Part shown: piece by piece, positions 52,991 to 61,783 of the stretch
Numbering within the stretch: the first letter of the stretch is position 1
Layout of the letters: every line of letters starts with the position of its first letter
Origin: Acidobacteriota bacterium
Lineage (GTDB): Bacteria; Acidobacteriota; Thermoanaerobaculia; Multivoradales; JAGPDF01
Length of the DNA stretch: 64,000 bases
Direction of reading: 5' to 3'
Assembly (NCBI GenBank): GCA_014584695.1
Contig: JACTMI010000010.1
Location: 62,001 to 126,000 of the forward strand
Program-made: the position numbers and the translations under genes
The notes under the pieces: model-generated
Seen by the model: only the letters and a program-made list of their open reading frames with translations
Told to the model about the DNA's origin: nothing
The model's database searches: none

Positions 52991-53295
52991 CATGCGCACT
53001 CTTGACCAGTTCGAGCGGGCGTCGTCGTCGGCACCTGGGGCTTGGGAAAAGACCAGTTAAGGGAAAAAGCCTGCCAGACAGGGCCCTGGAGCCCATGGCG
53101 GCGACCGGCCGAGCGCGTGTCGGCCGCGCTCACCCCCTTCCAGGGTTCTTTCTTTCCCTGCCGACCCACACCCATGGGTGAAGACCCGGATGCGCGGCAT
53201 CCCCGGTCGCCAGCTTTGCTGCGCGCGGCGGCTCGGGAGGTGGAAGAAGCTAGAAGCCCATGGGGAGGAAGGAGGGGGGCGAGCGAGGTGGGACC
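52991..53295. other. Intergenic region upstream of amtB
   Basis: About 300 bases without a convincing gene lie between the AT island and the terminator of the leftward TonB receptor gene. The only structure noticed is the palindrome and three-way junction at 53158-53213. Short open frames here lack codon bias or a ribosome site. Confidence 0.45.
53158..53213. other. Possible three-way-junction RNA or palindromic site
   Basis: CTGCCGACC (53158-53166) pairs with GGTCGCCAG (53205-53213) at eight of nine positions. Inside are the perfect 12-base palindrome CACCCATGGGTG (53169-53180) and the hairpin GGATGC-GCG-GCATCC (53188-53202). The fold works on either strand. It resembles no riboswitch I can name. 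The palindrome alone could equally be a protein-binding site. Confidence 0.35.
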
Positions 53296-53328
53296 AAAAA
53301 AATCGGGGCGGCCGAAGCCGCCCCGATT
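53296..53328 (-). terminator. Rho-independent terminator of the leftward TonB receptor gene
   Basis: On the minus strand AATCGGGGCGG pairs with CCGCCCCGATT across a CTTCGG loop and is followed by a run of seven T. It lies 25 bases after the receptor stop. This is a textbook intrinsic terminator. Confidence 0.92.
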
Positions 53329-53352
53329 CAACTGACAGCCTTGGTGCTGGAC

Positions 53353-56253
53353 TTAGAAGCGGATGCCCACCGAAACGAAGTACTCGCGCGGCGTGACGTA
53401 GTCCGTCGCGGCACGAGCCTGGCCGAAAGCCGAGCCCCGGTTGAAGCCGGTGCGCAGGCCGTCGGCGTCGAGCGGGCTGGTGTTGTCGACCGTGATGCCG
53501 ATGTTGTGGAGGATCAACGTGTCGTCGTTGAGCACGTTGAAGACCTCGAACTTCACCCACGGCTCGACCCGCTTGAACACCGGGATGCTGTAGGAAAGGG
53601 CGAAGTCGAACAGGCTCGTCGAGTTGTACTCGCCGATGCCACGGTCGCCGAAGAACAGCGTCTGGGTGGTCGTGATCGACTGGTAGCCGGGGTTGCGGTT
53701 GCGCTGAATCGTCGAGCGCGGCACCGAGGTCGAGTAGCTGAAAGTGCGGGCCGAGTCGTAACGGTAGACCAGGCTCGCCGCCAGGTCACCCGCCCGCCCG
53801 AGGTCGAGGCCGTAGGTCGTCCACAGCCGGACCTTGTGCTCCTGGTACTGCTCCAGGCGGCCGAGGGGGAACTCGCGCCGCGACTGGATCTCGGGCCGGT
53901 TGCCGATCGGCGAGGTGCCGATCGACTGCCCGCCCTCACCCTCGTAGTTGCCTTCGTTCTTCAACTGGTGGGTGTAGTTGCCCTCGAGCGACCAGTTGCG
54001 CATGATCTGGTAGCGGCCCTGGAGCTGGATCGCCTCGTACTCACGCTTCGGCACGTCGGTGTTGCGATAGACGATGTTGTCGAAGCAGCCGGCGTTGATG
54101 CCCTGGAAGATGACCTGCGAGCAACCCTGGTCGAGGGTGATGAAGTCGTCGATCACCCCGGTCAGGCTGCGGTTGACGTAGGTCGCCTTGAGCCAGCCGC
54201 CGCGCGGCAGCGACATGCCCGCCGACACGGTGAACTCCTCGTTGACCGGCGAGGCGAGACCGTCCTCCATGAAGATGTTCGCCCGCGGAACGCTGGCGTA
54301 GTAGAAGACGTAGTTGTTGACATTGAAGCCCGGGGCGAAGTTGCGCCCGGTGCCGTTCGGACCGACGTAGTAGCCGTAGAGCAGCGCCGGCGAGCCGACC
54401 GGGCTGTTGCGGCCGATGATCGACGGGTTGTAGCGGCCCGAGTACTCGGCGTAGGTGACGTCGAACTTGTACTTGCCGTTGCCCTGCGGATCGAACGAGA
54501 CGCCGAGCCGCGGCACGATGGTGTCGGTGTCGACCGAGGTGATGTTGCCGGTGGCCTCCGACTTCACCTGCTCGTAGCGCAGGCCGAGGTTGAAGGTCCA
54601 GTTCGAGTTGAGGTCCCACCGGTCGTTGATGAAGAGCGAGTCGGTGGTGACGTCGAGCTCGGCGCCGCGGGTCGAGACCCACCAGCCGATGCGGGTGTCG
54701 TTCGACAGACGGCCATTGGCGGCCGAGACCCACTGCGGCTGGAGACGGCCGGAAGAGTCGAGGACCGGCGTGTTCCCCTGCACCACGTAGCCGGTGTAGA
54801 AGACGTAGTCGGTCGAAGACTGGCTGTTGCCACCGGTGCGGATGACGGTGTAGCGCTCGATGCCGGCCTTGATGTCGTGCGAGCCCATCGACTGGGTCGA
54901 CAGGAAGTACGACAGGGCGCCGAAGATCTGCTCGTTGTTGCGATCCTCGGGGTCGGTGGCATCGAAGTACGGGGCGTTGTAGGTGAAGGTGCCCGCGTTG
55001 CCGGGGAAGCGCGCCGAGGAGCGGAAGGGGCTGTCCAGGATGTTGGTCGAGGTGCCGCCCAGGCCGCGGAAGCCGAACATCTTCTCGGAGTAACGGGCCT
55101 CGGCGTAGAGGGCGTTCGAGAGCACGCCCGAGTAGCCGACCGCCCAGCCGTCGTTCTCGCGCTTGGAGTTCAGGCCGATCGCCTGAATCTCGGCCGGCGC
55201 GACCTGGATCTCGTGCGTCGCCTCGACCGGGTTCTCGACGTAGGAGAGTTGCAGGCTGTGGCTCGAGGTCAGGTTGGCGGTGAGCTTGAGCTCGTAGCGG
55301 GTGTTGGAAATGACGCGCGGCACGTTGACGCCGGTGACGCCGAGCGCCGCCGGGGCGGTGTTCTCCTCGTCACGGCCGGCGAGGAAGAACCAGAGCCGGT
55401 CGCGGAGCACCGGACCGCCGAGGGTGACCGAGTAGATCTCCCCGAGGTCGCCCTCGCGGGTGATTCCCCGGTCCTTCTCGAACGGCGTCTCGTCGCGCCA
55501 CTGGGGCTTCGAGAGGCTGGCGCGGAAGCTGCCGCTGAACTGGTTGCCGCCGCTCTTGGTGATGACGTTGAGCACGCCGCCGGTGAAGTGGCCGTACTCG
55601 GCGGTGATGCCCGAGGTCAGGACCTGCGTCTCTTCGATGGCGTCCTCGATGAACAGGTTGTTGGTCTGGCCGAAGATCGGGTCCTGGACGTTGATGCCGT
55701 TGACCAGGAACGAGTTGTCGTAGGCCATGCCGCCGCTGATCGAGAGCTGGCCGGCGACCGGGGTGCGGTCGGTCACCGACGCCGACAGCGAGCCGATGCC
55801 GGTCGGGGTGCGGGTGACCGCCAGCTTGTTGACCATGTCCGAGGAGATGTTGGTGCCGACGGTCGTGGTTTCGAGCGCCGACGGCGCCTCACCGGAGACG
55901 ACGATCGTCTCCTCGACGGTGGCGAGCGCCATGCGGGCGTCGACGCGCGTGGTGAGGCCGAGCGGCAGGTTCGAGGTGACCTCGACCGCCTGCATCCCCT
56001 CGAGGGAGAAGCGGACGGTGTAGTCGCCCGGAGGCAAGCCGCGAATCGTGTAGTCGCCGTTGATGCCGGTCTCGGAGCGGCGCTCACCCATCAGGGCGGG
56101 CGACGTCGCGACGACCGTGACACCCGGCAGCGGCGAGCCCTCGGGGCCCGTGGCGTTGCCGATCAGCGTGGCGGTCTGCACGCCCTGGGCATAGACGCCG
56201 CTCGCCAGAGCGACGGCCAGGACCAGGCAGACCCAAGTGGTTCTGCGTCCCAT
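53353..56253 (-). CDS. TonB-dependent receptor with carboxypeptidase-like N-domain (paralog 2)
   Basis: This 966-residue receptor has a signal peptide (TTWVCLVLAVALASGVYAQ), the carboxypeptidase-like domain (GSPLPGVTVVATSPALMGE, LPPGDYTVRFSLEGM), plug (GGMAYDNSFLVNGINVQD) and barrel ending YFVSVGIRF. It shares long stretches with the receptors at 48.0 and 56.8 kb, for example EYGHFTGGVLNVITKSGGNQF. GGGAGG lies eight bases before ATG 56253. It diverges from paralog 3 across a 567-base gap and ends in a strong terminator. The ligand is unknown. Confidence 0.9.
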   Translation of the reverse strand: MGRRTTWVCLVLAVALASGVYAQGVQTATLIGNATGPEGSPLPGVTVVATSPALMGERRSETGINGDYTIRGLPPGDYTVRFSLEGMQAVEVTSNLPLGLTTRVDARMALATVEETIVVSGEAPSALETTTVGTNISSDMVNKLAVTRTPTGIGSLSASVTDRTPVAGQLSISGGMAYDNSFLVNGINVQDPIFGQTNNLFIEDAIEETQVLTSGITAEYGHFTGGVLNVITKSGGNQFSGSFRASLSKPQWRDETPFEKDRGITREGDLGEIYSVTLGGPVLRDRLWFFLAGRDEENTAPAALGVTGVNVPRVISNTRYELKLTANLTSSHSLQLSYVENPVEATHEIQVAPAEIQAIGLNSKRENDGWAVGYSGVLSNALYAEARYSEKMFGFRGLGGTSTNILDSPFRSSARFPGNAGTFTYNAPYFDATDPEDRNNEQIFGALSYFLSTQSMGSHDIKAGIERYTVIRTGGNSQSSTDYVFYTGYVVQGNTPVLDSSGRLQPQWVSAANGRLSNDTRIGWWVSTRGAELDVTTDSLFINDRWDLNSNWTFNLGLRYEQVKSEATGNITSVDTDTIVPRLGVSFDPQGNGKYKFDVTYAEYSGRYNPSIIGRNSPVGSPALLYGYYVGPNGTGRNFAPGFNVNNYVFYYASVPRANIFMEDGLASPVNEEFTVSAGMSLPRGGWLKATYVNRSLTGVIDDFITLDQGCSQVIFQGINAGCFDNIVYRNTDVPKREYEAIQLQGRYQIMRNWSLEGNYTHQLKNEGNYEGEGGQSIGTSPIGNRPEIQSRREFPLGRLEQYQEHKVRLWTTYGLDLGRAGDLAASLVYRYDSARTFSYSTSVPRSTIQRNRNPGYQSITTTQTLFFGDRGIGEYNSTSLFDFALSYSIPVFKRVEPWVKFEVFNVLNDDTLILHNIGITVDNTSPLDADGLRTGFNRGSAFGQARAATDYVTPREYFVSVGIRF

Positions 56254-56820
56254 CTTCTTCCTCCCTCGAGGGCGTTTGCCGCCCTCACCCTAGGGTTCAC
56301 GTTGGTGCTCCGCCCCGGCAGATCCGTGCTTCCGGCTGCTGGGGGGACACCCCGGCCACAAAACGTAACCGTCAGTTCTGCAAGACCTAAGCCCGTTGGG
56401 GCCACCGGCCGAAATGCTTCCTGTGCAGCATCTTACACGACGGGCGGTCCCTCGTGCTCCAGGCCCTTGAATCGTTGGATCCGAAATCCCGGAGCGCGGG
56501 CGATCGAGCCGGTCCACGGGACGGTTGGGAGGGGCGCCGACCCGGCTCGACCCACGAGATTCGATTCACCCCTTCGCGCCCTCAATTCAAAAATATGCAC
56601 GAAGGTGCAACCTCATGGTCCGAATCGTCCCGCGGCCGGGTTCTCCCACCCCGAAACCACCCCGCGGGTGTGGGCACAACTCCTTTCCTTTTCGATATAT
56701 CTCCGTTCGTCACGTTTGAGGACCGACAGGTCCCAGATGGCACGAAACTCGCCTCATCGACTGTGGAAGACCAGCGCGGCGCGCGCGCTGGAAGAGCGGT
56801 TCATCCCAAGGAGGTAGTGA
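56254..56820. promoter_or_regulatory. Shared regulatory region between divergent TonB receptor genes
   Basis: This 567-base gap contains no convincing gene. It includes AT-rich patches near 56580-56600 (CAATTCAAAAATATG) and 56685-56705 (TTTTCGATATATC), unusual here and likely promoter elements for the rightward receptor. TGCAC-GAAG-GTGCA (56596-56609) is a perfect inverted repeat that could be an operator. The strong ribosome site AAGGAGGTAGTG precedes 56821. Confidence 0.5.
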
Positions 56821-59757
56821 ATGATCGTACGCAGCATGAAGGTCGGCCTCGCCCTGCTGGTCGGGTTCGCGCTCGCGACCGCCGGCTTCGCCCAGGGCAG
56901 CCAGACCGCCACGCTCATCGGCACCGTGACCAGCGCGGACGGTGAGCCGATCCCCGGAGTCACCGTGACCGTCACCTCGCCCAGCCTGATCGGCGAGCGG
57001 TTCACGGTCTCGGCCGCCAACGGCGACTACATTTTCAAGAACCTCCCCCCGGGCACCTACACGGTCCGCTTCAGCCTCGAGGGGATGAACACCGTCGAGC
57101 GCTCGGCCAGCCTGCCGCTCGGCGGCACCACCCGTTCCGACGCGCAGATGCAGGTTTCGGCGACCGAAGAGACCATCGTCGTCACCGGTGAGGCTCCGTC
57201 GGCGCTCGAGACCACCACCGTGGGCGCCAACTTCCAGGCCTCCCAGGTGGCCACCCTGCCCCTGCCCAACCGCAACCTGCAGTCGGTCGCCGAGCTGACC
57301 GGCGGCTTGACCGACAACGGCACCGTCGCGGGCCAGGTCACCATCGGTGGCGCCTTCGCCTACGACAACGTCTTCCTGGTCAACGGCGTCGACATCAACG
57401 ACCGCTATTTCGGCACCGCCAACGACCTCATCGTCATCGAGGAGGCGATCGAGGAGACCCAGATCCTGACCTCGGGCATCTCGGCCGAGTACGGGCGCTT
57501 CTCGGGCGGCGTGATCAACGCCATCACCAAGAGCGGCGGCAACCAGTTCACGGGCAGCTTCCGCACCGACCTGACCCGTCCGCAGTGGCGTGACGAGACC
57601 CCCTACGAAAAGGACCGCGGCCTCACCCGCGAGGGCGACCTGTCGAAGACCTATTCGGCCACCCTTGGCGGCCCGATCGTTCGCGACCGGGTCTGGTTCT
57701 TCCTCGCCGGCCGTGACGTGACCTTCGACCAGGCGGCGACGCTGCCGATCTCCGGCCAGGCGTTCGCCAACACCAACGAGCAGACCCGGTACGAGTACAA
57801 GGTCACCGGCAACATCAACCAGAGCCACACCCTGCAGGGCAGCTACACGGACTCCGAGAGCGTCAACAGCCGCGAGCGCCAGGTCACGCCGCTCGAGGAT
57901 GCCGCGATCAGCAGGAATTCGACGCGCGAGAACGACGCCTTCGCGATCTTCTACAACGGCGTGCTCTCGAACAGCCTGTTCGCCGAGGTGCGCTACTCCG
58001 AGAAGCACTTCGGCTTTCGCAACCTCGGTGGCACCTCCACCCGCATCCAGGACTCGCCGATCAACTACGTCATCGGCTCGACGTTCGTCACCTACAACGC
58101 GCCCTACTTCGACGCCACCGACCCGGAGGATCGTGACAACGAGCAGTGGTACGGCGCGCTGTCGTACTTCCTCGGCACCGAGTCGATGGGCAGCCACGAC
58201 ATCAAGGTCGGCTTCGAGCGCTTCAGCGACATCGGCGTCGGCGGCAATTCGCAGAGCTCGACGGGCTACACCTTCTTCGCGCCCTGGAAGAGCACCGACG
58301 GCTCCGGCGGGGCCACCCCGGTCTTCGACAGCGCCGGCAAGCTGATTCCGGTGTTCGACACCTACTACGCGACGATGTACTACTGGGACGCCACCCGTGG
58401 CGCCAAGAACGACATCCAGACCACGTCGATCTTCGTCAACGACCGCTGGAACATCAACGCCAACTGGTCGGTGAACCTCGGCGTCCGCTACGAGGACATC
58501 GTCTCGAAGTCGCAGTCGGGCATTCCGGAGATCGGCAGCGACTCGATCGTGCCGCGCCTGGGCGTCAGCTACGACATCCAGGGCAACGGCAAGTACAAGC
58601 TCGACGTCACCTATTCCGAATACTCGGGCAAGGCGAACGCCAACCAGTTCGGGGCGGCGTCCCCCTCCGGCAACCCGTCGTACGCCTACGGCTACTACGT
58701 CGGTCCTCCGGGTGAGGGCACGAACTTCGCGCCCGGATTCGACCCCAACAACTACGTGTTCTACGGCTTCTCGAATCCCTTGCAGACCGTCGACCTCGAC
58801 GATAACCTGAAGAGCCCTCGCACCCGCGAGTTCACGGTCGCGGGCGGCATGGAGCTGCCGAAGGGTGGCTACCTGAAGCTGATCTACTCGAACCGTGACA
58901 CCGCAGACTTCGTCGAGGACTTCACGGACCGCAGCTCGCGTATCACGGCCGTCCAGGTCGGTCCGTTCACCGGCGATCAGACCGAGGTTCGCCGCATCGG
59001 CAACAGCAACGTTCCGACGCGCGAGTACCAGGCGCTCCAGCTCCAGGGTCACTACCGGATCCTCGACAACTGGACACTCGGCGGCAACTGGACCTACGAG
59101 CTGAAGAACGACGGCAACTTCGAGGGCGAGGCGGGCCAGTCTCCAGCGACCTCCTCGACCTTCGGCGATTATCCGGAGGTCTTTTCGGCCAACCGCTACT
59201 TCCCGACCGGCCGACTGGACAACTTCCAAGAGCACAAGATCCGGCTCTGGAGCAACTACTCGCTCGGCTTGGGCCGGGCCGGCGCGCTCGATATCGGCGC
59301 CATCCTCCGGTACGACTCGCCGCTGACCTTCAGCTACACCCGGACCCGCTTCCCGATCAGCGCCACGCAGCGGGCGGCGGGAGCCGGCTACTTCTCGCTG
59401 CCGGCGAGCGGAACGCTCTTCTTTGGCGAGCGCGGCGCGGGAGAGTTCGAGGAGACCTACAGCCTCGATCTGGCCTTCCAGTACTCGATTCCGGTCTGGC
59501 GCTCGGTCGAGCCGTGGGTGAAGTTCACCGTGACCAACGTCACCAACGAGTCGAACCTGGTCCTCTTCAACACCACGATCAACCCCAACTGCGCCACGGC
59601 GACGACGTCGGGGGGCTGCTCGGGGATCGCCGGGCCGGTCGACGGACAGGGTCTGCCGACCACCTTCACGCGGTCGGCCGCCTTCGGCACCGCCCGCAGC
59701 GCGGCGGACCATCAGATTCCACGCGAGTACTTCATCAACGTCGGAATCCGCTTCTGA
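56821..59757 (+). CDS. TonB-dependent receptor with carboxypeptidase-like N-domain (paralog 3)
   Basis: This 978-residue receptor has a signal peptide (RSMKVGLALLVGFALATAGFAQ), the carboxypeptidase-like domain (GEPIPGVTVTVTSPSLIGE, LPPGTYTVRFSLEGM), plug (GGAFAYDNVFLVNGVDIND) and barrel ending YFINVGIRF. It is closest to the receptor at 48.0 kb in its first 200 residues. Two cysteines near the end (NCATATTSGGCSG) lie in a surface-loop-like insertion not shared with the others. CCAAGGAGG lies seven bases before the ATG, and a strong terminator follows. Confidence 0.9.
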   Translation: MIVRSMKVGLALLVGFALATAGFAQGSQTATLIGTVTSADGEPIPGVTVTVTSPSLIGERFTVSAANGDYIFKNLPPGTYTVRFSLEGMNTVERSASLPLGGTTRSDAQMQVSATEETIVVTGEAPSALETTTVGANFQASQVATLPLPNRNLQSVAELTGGLTDNGTVAGQVTIGGAFAYDNVFLVNGVDINDRYFGTANDLIVIEEAIEETQILTSGISAEYGRFSGGVINAITKSGGNQFTGSFRTDLTRPQWRDETPYEKDRGLTREGDLSKTYSATLGGPIVRDRVWFFLAGRDVTFDQAATLPISGQAFANTNEQTRYEYKVTGNINQSHTLQGSYTDSESVNSRERQVTPLEDAAISRNSTRENDAFAIFYNGVLSNSLFAEVRYSEKHFGFRNLGGTSTRIQDSPINYVIGSTFVTYNAPYFDATDPEDRDNEQWYGALSYFLGTESMGSHDIKVGFERFSDIGVGGNSQSSTGYTFFAPWKSTDGSGGATPVFDSAGKLIPVFDTYYATMYYWDATRGAKNDIQTTSIFVNDRWNINANWSVNLGVRYEDIVSKSQSGIPEIGSDSIVPRLGVSYDIQGNGKYKLDVTYSEYSGKANANQFGAASPSGNPSYAYGYYVGPPGEGTNFAPGFDPNNYVFYGFSNPLQTVDLDDNLKSPRTREFTVAGGMELPKGGYLKLIYSNRDTADFVEDFTDRSSRITAVQVGPFTGDQTEVRRIGNSNVPTREYQALQLQGHYRILDNWTLGGNWTYELKNDGNFEGEAGQSPATSSTFGDYPEVFSANRYFPTGRLDNFQEHKIRLWSNYSLGLGRAGALDIGAILRYDSPLTFSYTRTRFPISATQRAAGAGYFSLPASGTLFFGERGAGEFEETYSLDLAFQYSIPVWRSVEPWVKFTVTNVTNESNLVLFNTTINPNCATATTSGGCSGIAGPVDGQGLPTTFTRSAAFGTARSAADHQIPREYFINVGIRF

Positions 59758-59788
59758 GACCGACTCCGGGCTCGCCCCGGAGACCGCA

Positions 59789-59818
59789 CCCCCGGCCCTC
59801 GCGGGCCGGGGGTTTTTT
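59789..59818 (+). terminator. Rho-independent terminator after TonB receptor paralog 3
   Basis: CCCCCGGCCC (59789-59798) and GGGCCGGGGG (59803-59812) form a perfect stem with TCGC loop, followed by six T. The stop codon is 31 bases before. Confidence 0.95.
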
Positions 59819-59842
59819 CTCGCGCGTCTATACTCCACCGCC

Positions 59843-61783
59843 TTGAGCCGTTCGGTTCTCCGCCTCCGTCCACCGCTTCTGCTGGCGCTCGCCGTTGCTG
59901 TGCTGGCCATCGCCTGCGGCCGGCAGCCGGATCCCCCCCCGATCGTGCTGATCTCGATCGACACGCTGCGCTCGGACCGCCTGGCGGCTTACGGCTACGA
60001 CGCCGGAGCGACACCGGCGATCGACCGTCTGGCGCGGGACGGCATCGTTTTCGAGCGAGCATTCGCCCACGTTCCACTGACGCTGCCTTCGCACGCCTCG
60101 CTGTTCACCGGGCTGCTGCCACCCGACCACGGAGCGCGGGACAACGTCGGCTTCTCGCTGGCTCCCGGGGTCGGCCGGACCCTGGCCGAGCGGCTGGCGC
60201 CGCTCGGATACGCGACCGGCGGCGCCGTTTCGACTTTCGTGCTGCGCGCGGACAGCGGCATCGGCCGGGGCTTCGAGCGCTACGATGCCCCCGAGGCGGC
60301 GGAACGTCCGGCTCCCGCCACCTGGGCACGCCTCCTGCCCTGGCTCGACGAGTGGCAGGCACGTCGTTTCCTGCTCTTCTTCCATCTCTACGAGCCGCAC
60401 ACGCCCTACCGCGCGCCGCCGGAGATCGCGGCCCGCGTGCCCGACCCGTACGATGCCGAGATCGCCACCGCGGACCGCGCCGTCGGCGAGCTGCTCGCCG
60501 CGCTGGACCGGCTCGGGCTCTATGACCGAGCCTTGATCGTTCTGCTCTCCGACCACGGCGAGGGCTTGGGTGACCACGGCGAGCAGGAGCACGGCATCCT
60601 GCTCTATCGCGAGTCGATCCAGGTGCCCCTGGTGATCAAGCTCCCGGGTGGCCGGCGCGCCGGCGAGCGCGTGCGCCGGGCCGTGGGCCTGGTCGACGTG
60701 TTGCCGACGCTGCTCGCGGCCGCCGGCGCCCCCGCCGACGTGGCGCTGCCCGGCCACGATCTGCTGGTCGAGCCGAAGGCGCCGGCGCCGGTCTACGCCG
60801 AGACGTTCTATCCCTTCATCCATTTCGGCTGGAGCGAGCTCTTCGCCGCGGTCGAGGGCCGTTTTCACTACATCGAAGGCCCGCGGCCGGAGCTCTACGA
60901 CCTCGACGCCGATCCCGCCGAGCTGCACGACCTGCTGACCGCGGAGCGCCGTGCCGCCGCCGCGCTGCGCGACTTCCTCGCGCGCTTTCCACGGGAGTTC
61001 GCGCCGCCGGCCGCGGAGAGCGACCCGGAGACCCTGGCGAAGCTCGGCGCGCTCGGCTACCTTTCGGGCGGGGCGGCCGCCGTGCGCGCGGGGCCGAAGC
61101 CCAATCCGATCGACGAGCTGCCGCGCATCGCGCCGGTCCTGCGGGGCGTGCGCGCCTTCCACGACGGCCGCTACGCCGACGCCGTCGCCATTCTCGAGCC
61201 GGCGCTGGCGGACCACCCGTCCTCCGTACTCGGCTGGGAACACCTGGGCAAGTCGCTGCGCGCGCTCGGCCGGGAGACCGAGGCCCAGGCCGCCTTGGGC
61301 CGCGTCTTCAAGGCCGCGCAGCGCGATTCCTTCCTGATCGTCTCCTCGGCGCTGCGGCTGATCGACTTGGGCCGCGCCGAGGAGGCGCTCGCGCTGGTTC
61401 GCCGCGAGCTGGATCGCGAGAGCTCGAGCGGCGACCTGCGAGTCGTCGAGTCGCGGGCCCTGATGGTCCTCGGCCGCGGCGAAGAGGCGCTGGTCGCCGC
61501 CGGCGCGGCGGTCGCGGCCGAGCCACGGAACGCGGACGCCCGCTACCAGCGCGCCGTCGTCGCCCTCGCCCTCGGCCGCGCGCTGCCGGCCGAGGAGGAC
61601 CTCCGCGCCGCGCTCGAGCTCGAGCCGAGACACTTGCAGGCGGTCAAGGCGCTGGCCGTCCTCCGTTTCCGGCTCGGCGATCCGGCCGAGGCCAAGCGCC
61701 TGCTCGAGCGGGCGCTCGAGCTCGCCCCGGGCGACGTCGACGCCACCGAGGGTCTGGCCAGCCTGGCGCGCGGCACGCGATGA
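59843..61783 (+). CDS. Lipoprotein sulfatase-like hydrolase with TPR domain (copy 1)
   Basis: This 646-residue protein has a lipoprotein signal (lipobox LAIAC, cysteine near residue 25), a sulfatase/alkaline-phosphatase-fold domain (about 33-400) and a C-terminal TPR array (about 425-640). Metal ligands appear in LISIDTLRSDRLAAYGYD and LLSDHGEGLGDHGEQEHG. The nucleophile site reads PLTLPSHASLFTG: the CxPSR cysteine that becomes formylglycine in true sulfatases is threonine, as in phosphotransferase relatives. The start is TTG 59843, the only one giving the signal peptide. Its TGA overlaps the next ATG by four bases. The substrate is unknown. Confidence 0.82.
   Translation: MSRSVLRLRPPLLLALAVAVLAIACGRQPDPPPIVLISIDTLRSDRLAAYGYDAGATPAIDRLARDGIVFERAFAHVPLTLPSHASLFTGLLPPDHGARDNVGFSLAPGVGRTLAERLAPLGYATGGAVSTFVLRADSGIGRGFERYDAPEAAERPAPATWARLLPWLDEWQARRFLLFFHLYEPHTPYRAPPEIAARVPDPYDAEIATADRAVGELLAALDRLGLYDRALIVLLSDHGEGLGDHGEQEHGILLYRESIQVPLVIKLPGGRRAGERVRRAVGLVDVLPTLLAAAGAPADVALPGHDLLVEPKAPAPVYAETFYPFIHFGWSELFAAVEGRFHYIEGPRPELYDLDADPAELHDLLTAERRAAAALRDFLARFPREFAPPAAESDPETLAKLGALGYLSGGAAAVRAGPKPNPIDELPRIAPVLRGVRAFHDGRYADAVAILEPALADHPSSVLGWEHLGKSLRALGRETEAQAALGRVFKAAQRDSFLIVSSALRLIDLGRAEEALALVRRELDRESSSGDLRVVESRALMVLGRGEEALVAAGAAVAAEPRNADARYQRAVVALALGRALPAEEDLRAALELEPRHLQAVKALAVLRFRLGDPAEAKRLLERALELAPGDVDATEGLASLARGTR

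Noticed and set aside
53158-53213. A cyclic di-GMP or other known riboswitch
   Set aside because: GCAAAGC appears on the minus strand next to the hairpin, but the conserved second helix, GGCAAACC segment and tetraloop of the c-di-GMP-I class are missing.
53260-56817. An 1185-codon open frame on the plus strand
   Set aside because: It is antisense to the well-supported TonB receptor at 53353-56253, and crosses that gene's terminator and promoter region. The protein shows only repetitive Val/Asp/Arg patterns.
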